A stretch of 64,000 nucleotides of DNA from the NCBI GenBank assembly GCA_030442055.1, contig JAUJEB010000004.1, positions 558,001 through 622,000 on the forward strand, read 5' to 3'. A program made the position numbers and the translations under genes. The DNA is from Agaribacillus aureus (GTDB lineage Bacteria; Bacteroidota; Bacteroidia; Cytophagales; Cyclobacteriaceae). The notes under the pieces were generated by a model. The model was not told the DNA's origin, made no database searches, and saw only the letters and a list, made by a program, of their open reading frames with translations. The stretch's first letter is position 1. Each line of letters opens with the position of its first letter. Positions 16,293 through 26,053 of the stretch are shown here, piece by piece.

Positions 16293-18192
16293 GCAGATAC
16301 TTTTAGGTTTTATCCTGGTGGCGCTCATACATCAGGTTGCGGGCCAAAACGGGGATGGCAAAAGCTATTACTTTTTTCCGATAAAACCCGGTAAGAGGAA
16401 CTACCTTGCCGGAACTATGGGAGAATTAAGATCTACCCACTTTCATGCCGGAGTGGATATCAAAACCGACGGTGTGGTGGGATTACCTATTTATGCCACA
16501 GCGGATGGCTATGTGTCAAGAATAAAAGTTTCTACCGGAGGATATGGCAATGCCTTGTACTTACTTCATCCCAACGGTACCACCTCGGTCTATGCCCACC
16601 TCCAAAAATACCAAAAAGATGTAGCGGAGTACATCAGAAAGGCACAATACGAAAAAGAGAGTTTTACTATTGAATTATTTCCCGCCCCGGGCCAGTTTAA
16701 GTTCAAAAGAGGTGACATCATTGCTTATTCCGGCAATAGTGGCTCTTCAAGTGGACCCCATTTACATTTTGAGATCAGAAATGCCCGGCAGCATGTCATC
16801 AACCCTTTAAGCTGCCGGTTTTCTGAAATAATTGATACCACACCTCCGTCGGTTGGTAAAGTGGCCCTGGTACCCCTCGATATTAACTCCCGGATCAATC
16901 GGGCATTCAAGCGTGAAGAATTTACGCCGGTAAGAAATGGCCAAAAGTACACCATCACCAGAAGTATAAATGCCAGCGGGCAAATTGGCATTGAATTGCT
17001 GACCTATGACCGGCAGGACGGAAGTACCAACAGGAACGGTGTACAGGAAATTGCCCTGCATGTAGACGGAAAATTAATTCTTAAGCAGGAGATCAACGTG
17101 TTCTCCTTTGCCCGCACCCGTGATATTCTCGCGCTGACTAATTTTGAAATCATGAAAAAAAACGGGGCCAGATTCAATAAACTATATATTGATGATGGTA
17201 ATGAATTAGGATTTTACAGCATAGCGCTAAACAAGGGAAAAATTCAATTGCAAGATGGCAAAGAACATTTGATTGAAATTCACCTCTCCGATACCTATGG
17301 CAACAAAAGCCAGGTTAACTTCAACATAACCGGTGAAAGGCTGGAGCCGGGACGCAAGGTGTTTACGCGAATGCCTCCCAAAAAGGGAAAGTATGAAATC
17401 TTGAACAATACCCTGATGCTATCGGCAAAGGTCAAGCAAAACCAGGCTCCTTACGCCCTGGTGTACGCTAATCGTATGAAACACGAGTTGACACCCTCTT
17501 ATTATCATAATAACGAGGCCATTTATTTATGGAATCTAAAATATGCATTTCCCGATTCGGTTGACATCTGCGGAGAGCGCCAGCAATTTAATTTTAAAGC
17601 CACCGTGCCACCTGGTAGTTCTTTCAATTTTTACCATAAAAATCTCTCCATCAACTTCCCGCGAAAGGCGCTTTTTGACACCTTATATCTGGGCAGCGAT
17701 TACCGGTTGAATAGCGACTCTACGCTTGAATACTTCGAAATTGGCGCAAGAAATATTCCACTCAGAAAATTTGCTACTTTTACTTTCAAACCAAAATTGA
17801 CCTACCAGGATAAGCAGCGATACAAAGCCTATCTGGTCACCGGAAAAGAAAACTACAGTTATCAGGGAGGAAATTGGAACAAGAACAGCTTTCAACTCAG
17901 AACCAGAGATTTTGGTATTTTCACGCTTTTGAAAGATTCTATACCTCCCACCATCAATCCACTCAGGATCAGCACCAGTCAAATCAGAATGAAAATCAAG
18001 GATGATCTTTCCGGTATTAAAAGTTTCAGGCTCACGGTAGACGGAGCATGGGTCTTAATGAATTATGATTATAAAAGGCAACTATTATGGTCAGAAAAAT
18101 TAGATCCGAGCAAACCTTTCAAAGGAAAAATGATTCTTAAGGTAACGGATAACTGTGGCAATGAAAATGTTTACACCAAAACCATCAATTAA
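16279..18192 (+). CDS. M23-family metallopeptidase, secreted
   Basis: There is no ATG available before the conserved domain. The TTG at 16279 gives a textbook signal peptide (KLSKQILLGFILVALIHQVAGQ) and 637 residues, while a TTG at 16255 would add eight. It overlaps the previous gene by 14 bp. The LytM/M23 domain sits unusually near the N-terminus, with the zinc-binding H56-x3-D60 (HAGVD) and the catalytic HLH at 161-163, all intact. About 430 residues of beta-rich sequence follow, including two Ig-like-looking stretches such as PPTINPLRIS...DDLSGIKSF. M23 enzymes cleave peptide cross-links in peptidoglycan, and the intact zinc site suggests this one is active. The C-terminal domains could position it or regulate it. 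Bacteroidota commonly have this architecture. Confidence 0.88.
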   Translation: MKLSKQILLGFILVALIHQVAGQNGDGKSYYFFPIKPGKRNYLAGTMGELRSTHFHAGVDIKTDGVVGLPIYATADGYVSRIKVSTGGYGNALYLLHPNGTTSVYAHLQKYQKDVAEYIRKAQYEKESFTIELFPAPGQFKFKRGDIIAYSGNSGSSSGPHLHFEIRNARQHVINPLSCRFSEIIDTTPPSVGKVALVPLDINSRINRAFKREEFTPVRNGQKYTITRSINASGQIGIELLTYDRQDGSTNRNGVQEIALHVDGKLILKQEINVFSFARTRDILALTNFEIMKKNGARFNKLYIDDGNELGFYSIALNKGKIQLQDGKEHLIEIHLSDTYGNKSQVNFNITGERLEPGRKVFTRMPPKKGKYEILNNTLMLSAKVKQNQAPYALVYANRMKHELTPSYYHNNEAIYLWNLKYAFPDSVDICGERQQFNFKATVPPGSSFNFYHKNLSINFPRKALFDTLYLGSDYRLNSDSTLEYFEIGARNIPLRKFATFTFKPKLTYQDKQRYKAYLVTGKENYSYQGGNWNKNSFQLRTRDFGIFTLLKDSIPPTINPLRISTSQIRMKIKDDLSGIKSFRLTVDGAWVLMNYDYKRQLLWSEKLDPSKPFKGKMILKVTDNCGNENVYTKTIN

Positions 18193-18193
18193 C

Positions 18194-18201
18194 TATTTTT
18201 G
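18194..18201 (+). promoter_or_regulatory. Possible -7 element for the peroxiredoxin gene
   Basis: TATTTTTG matches TAnnTTTG exactly and lies 43 bp before the start codon of the peroxiredoxin gene. The -33 position (about 18168-18173) reads TGTTTA, a poor match to TTTG, so the call is tentative. Confidence 0.35.
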
Positions 18202-18244
18202 CCCGTTCCAATTAAAAAACTAAAAACAATAACCCTTTTTATCT

Positions 18245-18694
18245 ATGAAATTTAACACTGGCGATCTAATTCCCGATTTCGAAGCAACTATTCAAGACGG
18301 ATCAACCATTAATCTATCTCAATTCAAAGGAAAAAAAGTAGTCCTGTTTTTCTATCCGAAAGACAATACCCCTACCTGCACCACAGAAGCCTGCAACCTT
18401 AGGGACAATTACAAGGAATTCCAAAAGCGAGGCTATGTTATTTTGGGTGTGAGCACCGACAGCACAAAATCACACCAAAAGTTCATTGATAAATTTGATT
18501 TGCCCTATGACCTGATTTCCGATCCTGATAAAAAACTTCACGAATTGTTTGGCACATGGGTAGAAAAACAGATGTATGGCCGCAAATACATGGGCACTGC
18601 AAGAAGTACTTTCATCATCAATGAAGAGGGCCATCTCGAAAACATCATAGAAAAAGTTAAAGCCAAGGAGCACACCAATCAAATTTTGTCGTAA
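18245..18694 (+). CDS. bcp: Thioredoxin-dependent thiol peroxidase (Bcp/PrxQ type)
   Basis: This cytoplasmic peroxiredoxin reduces H2O2 and alkyl hydroperoxides using thioredoxin. The peroxidatic site TPTCTTEAC gives Cp = C45 and Cr = C50, the close C-x4-C spacing typical of atypical two-cysteine BCP/PrxQ enzymes. FFYPKDNTPT, the STDS motif and FGTWVEKQMYGRKYMGTARSTF are also family hallmarks. The length of 149 residues is standard. The start is ATG at 18245. It is followed 95 bp downstream by the transketolase operon, which has its own promoter. Confidence 0.95.
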   Translation: MKFNTGDLIPDFEATIQDGSTINLSQFKGKKVVLFFYPKDNTPTCTTEACNLRDNYKEFQKRGYVILGVSTDSTKSHQKFIDKFDLPYDLISDPDKKLHELFGTWVEKQMYGRKYMGTARSTFIINEEGHLENIIEKVKAKEHTNQILS

Positions 18695-18710
18695 GGGTTT
18701 TTACAAGCTC

Positions 18711-18742
18711 TTTGTGATATGAATTAGAAAATACTAAATTTG
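18711..18742 (+). promoter_or_regulatory. Bacteroidota-type promoter for the transketolase operon
   Basis: TTTG at 18711-18714 and TAAATTTG at 18735-18742 are separated by exactly 20 bp and match both halves of the Bacteroidota primary-sigma consensus perfectly. The transketolase N-subunit start codon lies 47 bp after the -7 element. This is the best promoter I can see in the window. Confidence 0.75.
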
Positions 18743-18789
18743 GCCTTTCAAATTAGCAACTACATTTTATTAATTCATTTGCTTAAATA

Positions 18790-19641
18790 ATGATAGACCA
18801 AACAGAAGTAGCAGAACTAAAAAAAACAGCCTCACAAGTTCGAAGAGACATTGTTAGAATGGTGCATGCAGTGCAATCCGGGCATCCCGGAGCTTCGCTG
18901 GGCTGTACTGAGTTTTTTGTAGCGCTTTACTTTAAACTACTGGAGACGGGAGCGACTTTCAACCCTGATGGCATTAATGAGGATTTGTTTTTCCTTTCCA
19001 ACGGCCATATTTCACCCGTATGGTATAGCGTTTTGGCGCGTAAAGGATACTTTGATGTGGCAGAGCTTGCTACTTTCAGGAAAATTAATTCCAGGCTCCA
19101 GGGACATCCGGCCACTGAGGAAGGATTACCGGGAATAAGAGTTGCCTCCGGCTCGCTGGGACAGGGATTATCGGTATCCATTGGCGCTGCCCAGACAAAA
19201 AAGTTAAACAACGACGGTCATTTGGTTTATGCGCTGACCGGAGACGGAGAACTGCAGGAAGGGCAGGTTTGGGAAGCCATCATGTATGCCGCACATAACA
19301 AGGTCGACAACTTAATAGTCACTGTGGACCATAACGGACAACAAATTGATGGCCCGGTGGATAATATTCTTTCGCTGTCAGATCTAAAAGCCAAGTGGCA
19401 AGCATTCGGATGGCAGGTAATTGAATCCGATGGCAATGATCTGGAGGGAATTATTGAGGCGTTAACCAAAGCAAAAAGCCTGACGGGAAATGGAAAACCC
19501 GTCGTCAATTTGATGGCAACGCAAATGGGCTACGGCGTAGATTTCATGGTCGGCACACATAAGTGGCATGGCATAGCGCCCAACGATGAACAATTGCAAT
19601 CTGCCCTGGACCAACTGGAGGAAACTTTAGGAGATTATTAA
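18790..19641 (+). CDS. Transketolase, N-terminal subunit
   Basis: This is the thiamine-pyrophosphate-binding half of a two-polypeptide transketolase, which moves two-carbon units between sugars in the non-oxidative pentose phosphate pathway. In its 283 residues, the TPP/Mg motif starts GDGELQEGQVWE at 151 and runs to the conserved Asn in DHNGQQ. HPGASLG and SNGHISPVWY contact substrate and cofactor. The partner subunit is encoded at 21134-22087, but a von Willebrand factor A gene lies between them, which is unusual because the halves are normally adjacent. The start is ATG at 18790, with a strong promoter upstream. The stop is followed by 92 bp before the next start. Confidence 0.93.
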   Translation: MIDQTEVAELKKTASQVRRDIVRMVHAVQSGHPGASLGCTEFFVALYFKLLETGATFNPDGINEDLFFLSNGHISPVWYSVLARKGYFDVAELATFRKINSRLQGHPATEEGLPGIRVASGSLGQGLSVSIGAAQTKKLNNDGHLVYALTGDGELQEGQVWEAIMYAAHNKVDNLIVTVDHNGQQIDGPVDNILSLSDLKAKWQAFGWQVIESDGNDLEGIIEALTKAKSLTGNGKPVVNLMATQMGYGVDFMVGTHKWHGIAPNDEQLQSALDQLEETLGDY

Positions 19642-19733
19642 GTTTGCCAGAGTATCCCGGACATGCGGAGGTATAATTTCCAAGCCTGAACCGCTTGCCT
19701 GGCTTTAATACGTGGGACTAAATGACCTGAATT

Positions 19734-21137
19734 TTGTCGCCAAAATCCACCATACCATCCATCTTCCTTATTCTGGTGCTGGTGCTGCCTGTGACGGCTG
19801 TTTTTGGGCAAGTCAACCAACAGCAATTACCGGAGAAAACCAGGATTTTGTTTCTTTTAGACGCTTCCGGCAGTATGCTGGGACCGTGGGAAAGAACCAA
19901 CAGGATCACCGCTGCTAAGAAGCTCCTTTCCGATCTGGTTGATTCCCTGAAGGTCAATCAAAACCTGGAGCTCGCCCTTCGTGTTTATGGGCATCAGTTT
20001 AACAAAAGACTGCAAAATTGCAAAGACAGCAAGCTGGAGGTGGGATTTAGGGCCGGCAACCATGATTTAATAAAAAATAAACTTGCTGCCTTGGTACCCA
20101 AAGGTACTACTCCCCTCGCCTATTCCCTGGAGCAGGCCGCTAATGACTTTCCGGACCAGCAGCATGTCAGGAATATTGTTATCATTATTACCGACGGACT
20201 GGAGTCATGTGATGGTGATCCATGTGCCATATCGCTGGCCTTGCAAAGAAAGCGGATATTTTTAAAACCCTTTATCATAGGCCTGGGGATGAATGAGAGT
20301 TTTGAGGATGAATTTGATTGCCTCGGCCAGTTTTTCGATGCCGCCAACATCAGAAAATTCCGCAAAGTATTAAACACCGCCATTCAGCAGACACTGGATC
20401 ACACCACCGTCAGTGTTGAATTGCTGGACAGGCAGAATCAACCTACCGTATCAAATGTCAATGTCACCTTTGTCAACAACGTAACAGGGGAGCCGGCATA
20501 TGATTTTGTACATTACCGCGATTCACAGGGCCGTCCCGACTCGGTGGAAATAGATGCTGTTTTGAGCTATGACCTGACTGTCAACACCATACCGGCCATA
20601 AATAGAAAAAACATTAAGATCGTTCCCGGCAAACACAATGTATTAAAAGTTAAGGCGCCTCAGGGTCAGTTAAGACTCCTGCAGCCCGGGCATACGGAAT
20701 ACCGCAGGGGCATAAAATTCATTGTCAGAAAAAAAGAACAGGGAAAAACGCTTCATGTGCAGGACATCAACACAAAAGAAAACTATTTAATTGGGAAATA
20801 CGATCTGGAAGTCCTTACTTTGCCAAAAATTGTGCTGCAGGATGTAGAAATACAGCAGGGGAAATTAAATGAAATAAAGATTCCTGATCCTGGCGTATTG
20901 AATCTCTATGCCAATGTTTCCGGATTTGGTAGTTTATATACCATTGGTAAAAATGGCGAACAGCGGTGGATTCTAAACCTGGACCGGGATAAAAGCAGAT
21001 TTACCATGGCTATACAGCCCGGACATTATAAATTGGTATTCAGGGCAAAAAATGCCTTTGGAAGCAAATATACTACTATTAAAAAATTTACTATAAAATC
21101 AGGTTCCACAACGAACATCAAATTAATTGGCGGATGA
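19734..21137 (+). CDS. VWA-domain exported protein inserted between transketolase halves
   Basis: No ATG fits, because an in-frame ATG at 19722 is followed by a TGA at 19728. The TTG at 19734 starts a good signal peptide ([20 protein letters not shown]). The 467-residue product has an N-terminal von Willebrand factor A domain (about 37-225) with an intact metal-ion-dependent adhesion site, D43-x-S45-x-S47 (DASGS) and IITDGLESC. Roughly 240 residues of beta-sandwich-like repeats follow, with alternating hydrophobic strands such as VSVELLDRQ and [11 protein letters not shown]-like segments. It ends at an ATGA overlap with the transketolase C-subunit start, so it is translated in the same operon. 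Its function is unknown. VWA proteins bind protein partners at the envelope, and nothing in the sequence ties it to carbohydrate metabolism. Confidence 0.85.
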   Translation: MSPKSTIPSIFLILVLVLPVTAVFGQVNQQQLPEKTRILFLLDASGSMLGPWERTNRITAAKKLLSDLVDSLKVNQNLELALRVYGHQFNKRLQNCKDSKLEVGFRAGNHDLIKNKLAALVPKGTTPLAYSLEQAANDFPDQQHVRNIVIIITDGLESCDGDPCAISLALQRKRIFLKPFIIGLGMNESFEDEFDCLGQFFDAANIRKFRKVLNTAIQQTLDHTTVSVELLDRQNQPTVSNVNVTFVNNVTGEPAYDFVHYRDSQGRPDSVEIDAVLSYDLTVNTIPAINRKNIKIVPGKHNVLKVKAPQGQLRLLQPGHTEYRRGIKFIVRKKEQGKTLHVQDINTKENYLIGKYDLEVLTLPKIVLQDVEIQQGKLNEIKIPDPGVLNLYANVSGFGSLYTIGKNGEQRWILNLDRDKSRFTMAIQPGHYKLVFRAKNAFGSKYTTIKKFTIKSGSTTNIKLIGG

Positions 21138-22087
21138 CAAAATATACTTTTACAGAAAAACAAGATACCAGATCAGGTTTTGGCGCCGGACTACTTGAAG
21201 TAGGCAGGAAAAACGAAAACGTGGTAGCGCTATGCGCTGATTTAATCGGTTCATTAAAAATGGGTGCTTTCCAGAAAGAATTCCCTGAACGTTTTTACCA
21301 GGTTGGCATCGCCGAAGCAAATATGATGGGTTTGGCCGCGGGCATGACCATCGGCGGAAAAATACCCTTTACCGGTACCTTTGCCAATTTTTCAACAGGC
21401 CGGGTATACGACCAGATCAGGCAATCTATTGCATACTCTGAAAAAAATGTTAAAATCTGCGCTTCGCATGCCGGCCTGACATTGGGCGAAGATGGCGCTA
21501 CCCATCAGATACTGGAAGACCTGGGTTTGATGAAAATGTTGCCCAACATGGTAGTCATAAACCCTTGCGATTACAACCAAACCAAGGCTGCTACCATCGC
21601 GATTGCAGATCATCACGGACCGGTTTATTTAAGGTTTGGCCGTCCTAAAATGCCCATCTTTACGCCCGAAGATCAAAAATTTGAAATCGGCAAAGCTATC
21701 AATTTCGTGGAAGGCAGTGACGTGAGTATTTTCGCAACCGGTCATATGCTCTGGTACGCTATCGAAGCTGAAGCCATATTAAATGAAAAGGGAATCAGCG
21801 CTGAGGTAATTAACGTGCACACCGTTAAGCCGCTTGATGAAGAGGCAATCCTAAGGTCAGTAGCTAAAACAGGATGTGTTGTAACGGCAGAAGAGCATCA
21901 GATTAATGGTGGACTGGGAGACAGCATCGCGCAAACTTTAGCCAGAAATAATCCGGCCCCGATCGAGTACATCGGTGTCAACGATTCTTTTGGCGAAAGC
22001 GGGAAACCATTGGAACTGCTTGATAAATACGGACTTAGTACAGAAAACATCGTAAAGGCTGCCGAAAAAGCTATTTCCAGAAAATAA
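21134..22087 (+). CDS. Transketolase, C-terminal subunit
   Basis: This is the pyrimidine-binding and C-terminal domain half of a split transketolase (317 residues). The conserved catalytic glutamate that activates TPP is E61 in [22 protein letters not shown], the [15 protein letters not shown] segment and RFGRPKMP match the family, and the C-terminal domain has [14 protein letters not shown]. It starts at an ATG at 21134 that overlaps the stop of the VWA gene by 4 bp, so its translation is probably coupled to that gene rather than to its own N-subunit. The active enzyme should be an alpha2-beta2 complex with the product of 18790-19641. Confidence 0.93.
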   Translation: MTKYTFTEKQDTRSGFGAGLLEVGRKNENVVALCADLIGSLKMGAFQKEFPERFYQVGIAEANMMGLAAGMTIGGKIPFTGTFANFSTGRVYDQIRQSIAYSEKNVKICASHAGLTLGEDGATHQILEDLGLMKMLPNMVVINPCDYNQTKAATIAIADHHGPVYLRFGRPKMPIFTPEDQKFEIGKAINFVEGSDVSIFATGHMLWYAIEAEAILNEKGISAEVINVHTVKPLDEEAILRSVAKTGCVVTAEEHQINGGLGDSIAQTLARNNPAPIEYIGVNDSFGESGKPLELLDKYGLSTENIVKAAEKAISRK

Positions 22088-22275
22088 CCAAGGATCTCAG
22101 GGATGGACCCATGGAGCTATTTGCACCCAAAAATAAGGTAAAAATAGATATTGGGTTTTATCCTGATTTTTTTGTACTTAACAAAAAATAATCTTTATTT
22201 TGGCTTCTTTTCTTGGGTATTAAAAAAAACATCCGTCTTTTTTGACAGTAACAACCGAATCGAAACTTACAACCA

Positions 22276-24327
22276 ATGAAGTCCTATACTGTGAATTTCT
22301 TGTCCATTCTATGTCTGATTTTCCTTCAATTTTCGGGAAACGCGCAGGGCATTCAATGGGCCTCTTCTTTAGATTTTGTGTACAACCAGTATGGCGATGA
22401 TGCGTATTCTGCCAGTAAGGTTTTGGGGAAACCTGATGCGGCGCCTTATGGGACAAAACACGAAAATGCTTTTACGCTTAAAACGGAGGCCAGCTTCGGC
22501 ACGGTAGTCGTAAACTATGAACGCCCCCAGCTTGTCAGAAATATTATTATCATCGAAAACCACCTGCCGGGGCGGATTACAAATGTCATCTTATACGATG
22601 ATACCGGCAGCAGATACCAGGTCTATAAAAATGGGTCCAACCAGGTGAATCTCGACAACCGTTCCCTGATCATTAATGTCCCTGAAAACGATTATATCGT
22701 GTCTAAGGTCGAAGTGAATGTCGACACACAGACCTATAATGGCTGGAGTCAGATTGATGCCATTGGGATTTCGCAGGAAAGCGACACAAAGAACATCAAG
22801 ATCATGCTGGCCAACGAGGGGCTAAAAAACTTTTACGAAGAGCTTTCCTACGGGGATTCCAAAATCAATCTGGGGCCCAATATCAATACGGACTATAACG
22901 AAACACGACCGGTCATATCGCCCGATGGAAATGTACTGTATTTTTGTCGCCAAAACTATCCTGAAAATGTACGAGGGATAGATGATCCGCAGGATATCTA
23001 CTATGCTACCTATGAAGGTGGCAACTGGTCAATGGCCAAAAATATTGGCCCACCTTTAAACGATATCTTTGCCAATGGCGTCAACTCCGTTTCTCCGGAT
23101 GGAAATTCCCTATTGCTTATTAACCAATACGAGGAATTTGCGCCTGTACAAAGTGGTGTTTCATTAACCTATAAAAATGGGGGTAGATGGAATTTTCCGG
23201 AAAAGCTTACCATAAAAGATTATCATAATAAAAGCCCGTATGCAGACTTCTTTCTTTCCTCAGATGGCAAAGCCCTCATTCTGGCGGTAGAAAGAGAGGA
23301 TAGTTACGGGGACCAGGACTTGTACGTAAGCCTGGACCAATGGGCCAATACCTGGTCTAAACCAATTAATCTGGGAAAGGTGATTAACACGCCAAAGGCC
23401 GAGTTTGCGCCATTTCTGTCAGCCGATGGTAAAACCCTGTACTTTGCCTCAGAAGGTCATCAGGGCTTTGGTGGCAGTGACATATTTTTTAGTGAAAGGT
23501 TGGATGACAGCTGGCTAAAGTGGTCTGAGCCCAAAAACATGGGTAGCATGATTAACACACCTTATTGGGACGCCTATTATTCCACCACTGCCAAAGGGGA
23601 TTTCGCCTACTTCGTAAGCACCAAGGATGCAAGCGCGGGATCCAAGGACATATTTAAAATTCCATTGCCCAAAAAGATTAAACCACGGCCAGTACTGCTG
23701 GTTCAGGGAAAGTTGACAGACAAAGAATCCAATAAGCCGCTATCGGCAAACCTTGAATTCATATCGGCTGAGAACAATGAGGTACTGGGAAAAGCTACCA
23801 CCAATCCAATAGATGGGCACTACACGTTGACCTTGCCGGTAGGATACGATTTTCTGGTAAAGGCTCATTCTGTAGGGTACGTCACAAAGGAAGACACCCT
23901 GCTGGTGGGAGATCAAACAGATTATATGGAAATTACAAAGGACATTTCCATGGGAATCATCGACGTAGGTAAAACTGTGGTGATGGATAAGATCAATTTC
24001 AAGCAAGGTGAGGCGATCCTGCTGGAAGATTCTTATCCGGAATTGAAAAACCTGCTGCAATTTCTCAAAGAAAACCCCGGACTGGTTGTAGAAGTAGGCG
24101 GGCACACGGATGGCACCGGGAGTTTCCAGCTAAACATGAAACTTTCCGAAAAAAGGGTTAAGATGGTAAAAACCTATTTACAGGAAAACGGAATTGATGG
24201 CAAAAGAATCGTCCCTAAAGCTTATGGGTCTACCAAGCCAATTGCCAGCAATTCAAAGGAAGAAACCCGGAAATTAAATAGAAGGGTGGAAATCAAAATC
24301 CTCAAAAATCTGAATGCTGCCAGATAA
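22276..24327 (+). CDS. OmpA-family protein with discoidin-like domain and PD40 propeller
   Basis: The 683-residue exported protein (signal peptide near MKSYTVNFLSILCLIFLQFSGNA) has four parts. A jelly-roll resembling F5/8-type (discoidin) folds spans about 30-165. A PD40/WD40-like beta propeller spans about 200-455, with repeated SPDGN/SADGKTLYF motifs. A carboxypeptidase-regulatory-like domain spans about 475-560, and an OmpA peptidoglycan-binding domain (about 570-683) carries GHTDGTG near residue 609 and NRRVEIKI. The arrangement resembles PorE-type proteins of type IX secretion and other Bacteroidota wall-anchored complexes, but I see no porin/T9SS genes nearby. The start is ATG at 22276 and it appears to be a monocistronic unit. 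The N-terminal jelly-roll is the least certain domain. Confidence 0.82.
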   Translation: MKSYTVNFLSILCLIFLQFSGNAQGIQWASSLDFVYNQYGDDAYSASKVLGKPDAAPYGTKHENAFTLKTEASFGTVVVNYERPQLVRNIIIIENHLPGRITNVILYDDTGSRYQVYKNGSNQVNLDNRSLIINVPENDYIVSKVEVNVDTQTYNGWSQIDAIGISQESDTKNIKIMLANEGLKNFYEELSYGDSKINLGPNINTDYNETRPVISPDGNVLYFCRQNYPENVRGIDDPQDIYYATYEGGNWSMAKNIGPPLNDIFANGVNSVSPDGNSLLLINQYEEFAPVQSGVSLTYKNGGRWNFPEKLTIKDYHNKSPYADFFLSSDGKALILAVEREDSYGDQDLYVSLDQWANTWSKPINLGKVINTPKAEFAPFLSADGKTLYFASEGHQGFGGSDIFFSERLDDSWLKWSEPKNMGSMINTPYWDAYYSTTAKGDFAYFVSTKDASAGSKDIFKIPLPKKIKPRPVLLVQGKLTDKESNKPLSANLEFISAENNEVLGKATTNPIDGHYTLTLPVGYDFLVKAHSVGYVTKEDTLLVGDQTDYMEITKDISMGIIDVGKTVVMDKINFKQGEAILLEDSYPELKNLLQFLKENPGLVVEVGGHTDGTGSFQLNMKLSEKRVKMVKTYLQENGIDGKRIVPKAYGSTKPIASNSKEETRKLNRRVEIKILKNLNAAR

Positions 24328-24432
24328 CACTGGCTTTTCAGCAATTCCTGGCGGCAAAACGCTGGTAACCGGCCCTTGCCAAATTATCGGATGGATACTG
24401 CCAAATGATCTGAATTGTCACTAGATTTGGGC

Positions 24433-25620
24433 ATGCTATCGCAAAGACAACTCTTTCTCAACTACCTGGCCCAAACCTCAGATTTTCCGTTAATGCTTGA
24501 AATTGAAAGGGCGGAAGGTATCCACTTATTTGACAGGGAAGGGAAAAAATACATTGACCTTATTTCAGGTATCGGCGTCAGCAATGTCGGCCACTGCCAT
24601 CCAAAAGTGGTGGAAGCCGTAACTGGGCAGGCAGCTACCTATATGCATTTAATGGTTTACGGAGAATTTGTGCAATCGCCTCAAACACAACTGGCCAAAG
24701 CCCTGGTTGATACCCTTCCGGATAGCTTAAACAATGTTTATTTGGTGAATTCCGGTTCGGAAGCCATTGAAGGAGCCTTAAAACTGGCAAAGCGGTATAC
24801 GGGACGAAAAAAAATAATTTCCTGCATCGATGCCTATCATGGCTCTTCTCACGGCGCACTCTCGGTTGGCGGCAACGAATCATTTAAAAACGCTTTCCGC
24901 CCACTGCTTCCCGGCATCAAACACCTACCCTTTGGAGATCTTGGGTCTCTGAATACAATAGATAACGAAGTGGCAGCGGTTTTGGTGGAAACTGTACAAG
25001 GTGAAGCCGGGGTAAGAGTCGCGGATATCGCCTACTTTAAAGCGTTGAGCGAAAAATGCCGTCAATCCGGTGCCTTATTAATCCTGGATGAAATCCAATG
25101 TGGCTTTGGCAGAACCGGAAAATTTTGGGGCTTCGAGCATTATCAAATTACACCTGACATTATCGTCTCGGCTAAAGCCCTCGGCGGGGGCATGCCTCTT
25201 GGGGCTTTTATCGCCTCCGGCGAGATTATGTCCGTATTAAAAAATAATCCGATTTTAGGCCACATTACCACATTCGGAGGTCATCCCGTATCTGCCGCCG
25301 CTGCTTTGGCAGCAATACATGTTATCCAGGAAGAAAACCTTTTGTCGCAAGTCGGTGAAAAAGCTGATTTATTTAAACAACAATTGACACATCCCGCGAT
25401 CAAATCTGTTCGCAATCTCGGATTGATGATGGCGGTGGAATTTGAATCATTTGAGGTTTTAAAACCAATCATAGATCGCGCCATCGAATTGGGAGTGATT
25501 ACGGACTGGTTCTTGTTTTGCGACAACTCCATGCGGATCGCTCCGCCTTTAATTATTACCGGGGACGAAATACAAACAGCCTGCGAGATTATTAACCAGG
25601 CTATTGCGGACTGTTCTTAA
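24433..25620 (+). CDS. Class III PLP aminotransferase (acetylornithine/ornithine type)
   Basis: I use the ATG at 24433 (395 residues), where the protein starts with LSQRQLFLNYLAQ; a TTG 18 bp upstream would add six residues. It has the whole class III fold: VNSGSEAIEGALKLAKRYTG binds the phosphate, DEIQCGFGRTGKFWGFEHY contacts PLP, and the Schiff-base lysine is K248 in SAKALGGGMPLGA. THFGGHP-like ITTFGGHPVSAAA completes the site. Enzymes of this shape move an amino group from ornithine, N-acetylornithine or other omega-amino donors to 2-oxoglutarate. With no arginine genes nearby, I cannot say which. Its stop codon overlaps the stop of the convergent arsC-like gene. Confidence 0.88.
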   Translation: MLSQRQLFLNYLAQTSDFPLMLEIERAEGIHLFDREGKKYIDLISGIGVSNVGHCHPKVVEAVTGQAATYMHLMVYGEFVQSPQTQLAKALVDTLPDSLNNVYLVNSGSEAIEGALKLAKRYTGRKKIISCIDAYHGSSHGALSVGGNESFKNAFRPLLPGIKHLPFGDLGSLNTIDNEVAAVLVETVQGEAGVRVADIAYFKALSEKCRQSGALLILDEIQCGFGRTGKFWGFEHYQITPDIIVSAKALGGGMPLGAFIASGEIMSVLKNNPILGHITTFGGHPVSAAAALAAIHVIQEENLLSQVGEKADLFKQQLTHPAIKSVRNLGLMMAVEFESFEVLKPIIDRAIELGVITDWFLFCDNSMRIAPPLIITGDEIQTACEIINQAIADCS

Positions 25621-25958
25621 AATAACTCCTTTACATTGACAGGTGGCCTGCCAATGATGGCTTTATTCCCTTCCACTACTATCGGTCGCTCAATTAATTT
25701 AGGATTTTCATGCAGTATGTTGAGCCATTCCTCATCAGTAAAATCTTTGCCCTTAAATTGCTCCTTAAACACCGCCTCTCCCTTACGAACAATTTCCACA
25801 GGCTTTAAACCAAGCTTTTTTAAAACCGACCGAAGCGTTTCAACGCTCGGAATTTCGTTTAAATACTCAACTACCTCCACGTCTTTTCCGTGATCCTTGA
25901 TCAGTTGCAATGTTTCCCTGCTTTTCCTACACCTGGGATTATGATAGATTTTTAACAT
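25617..25958 (-). CDS. ArsC/Spx-superfamily thioredoxin-fold reductase
   Basis: The 113-residue protein belongs to the ArsC family with a glutaredoxin-like fold. The active-site cysteine is C10 in NPRCRKSRE, and the downstream motif IERPIVVEGNKAIIGRP is the usual substrate-binding segment. Small chromosomal members such as YfgD reduce arsenate using glutathione or act as thiol oxidoreductases with other roles. With no ars operon here, arsenate specificity is only a possibility. Its TAA overlaps the convergent aminotransferase TAA by 3 bp (25617-25620), so the two genes end tail to tail with no room for separate terminators. The start is ATG at 25958. Confidence 0.88.
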   Translation of the reverse strand: MLKIYHNPRCRKSRETLQLIKDHGKDVEVVEYLNEIPSVETLRSVLKKLGLKPVEIVRKGEAVFKEQFKGKDFTDEEWLNILHENPKLIERPIVVEGNKAIIGRPPVNVKELF

Positions 25959-26053
25959 GTTTTCCGATATTTAATGACCTGGTCAAAATTACAAAATCAA
26001 AGTTACTTTCAGACAACTGGTAGGAGATTAAATGCCATAACAGTAATGATGAT

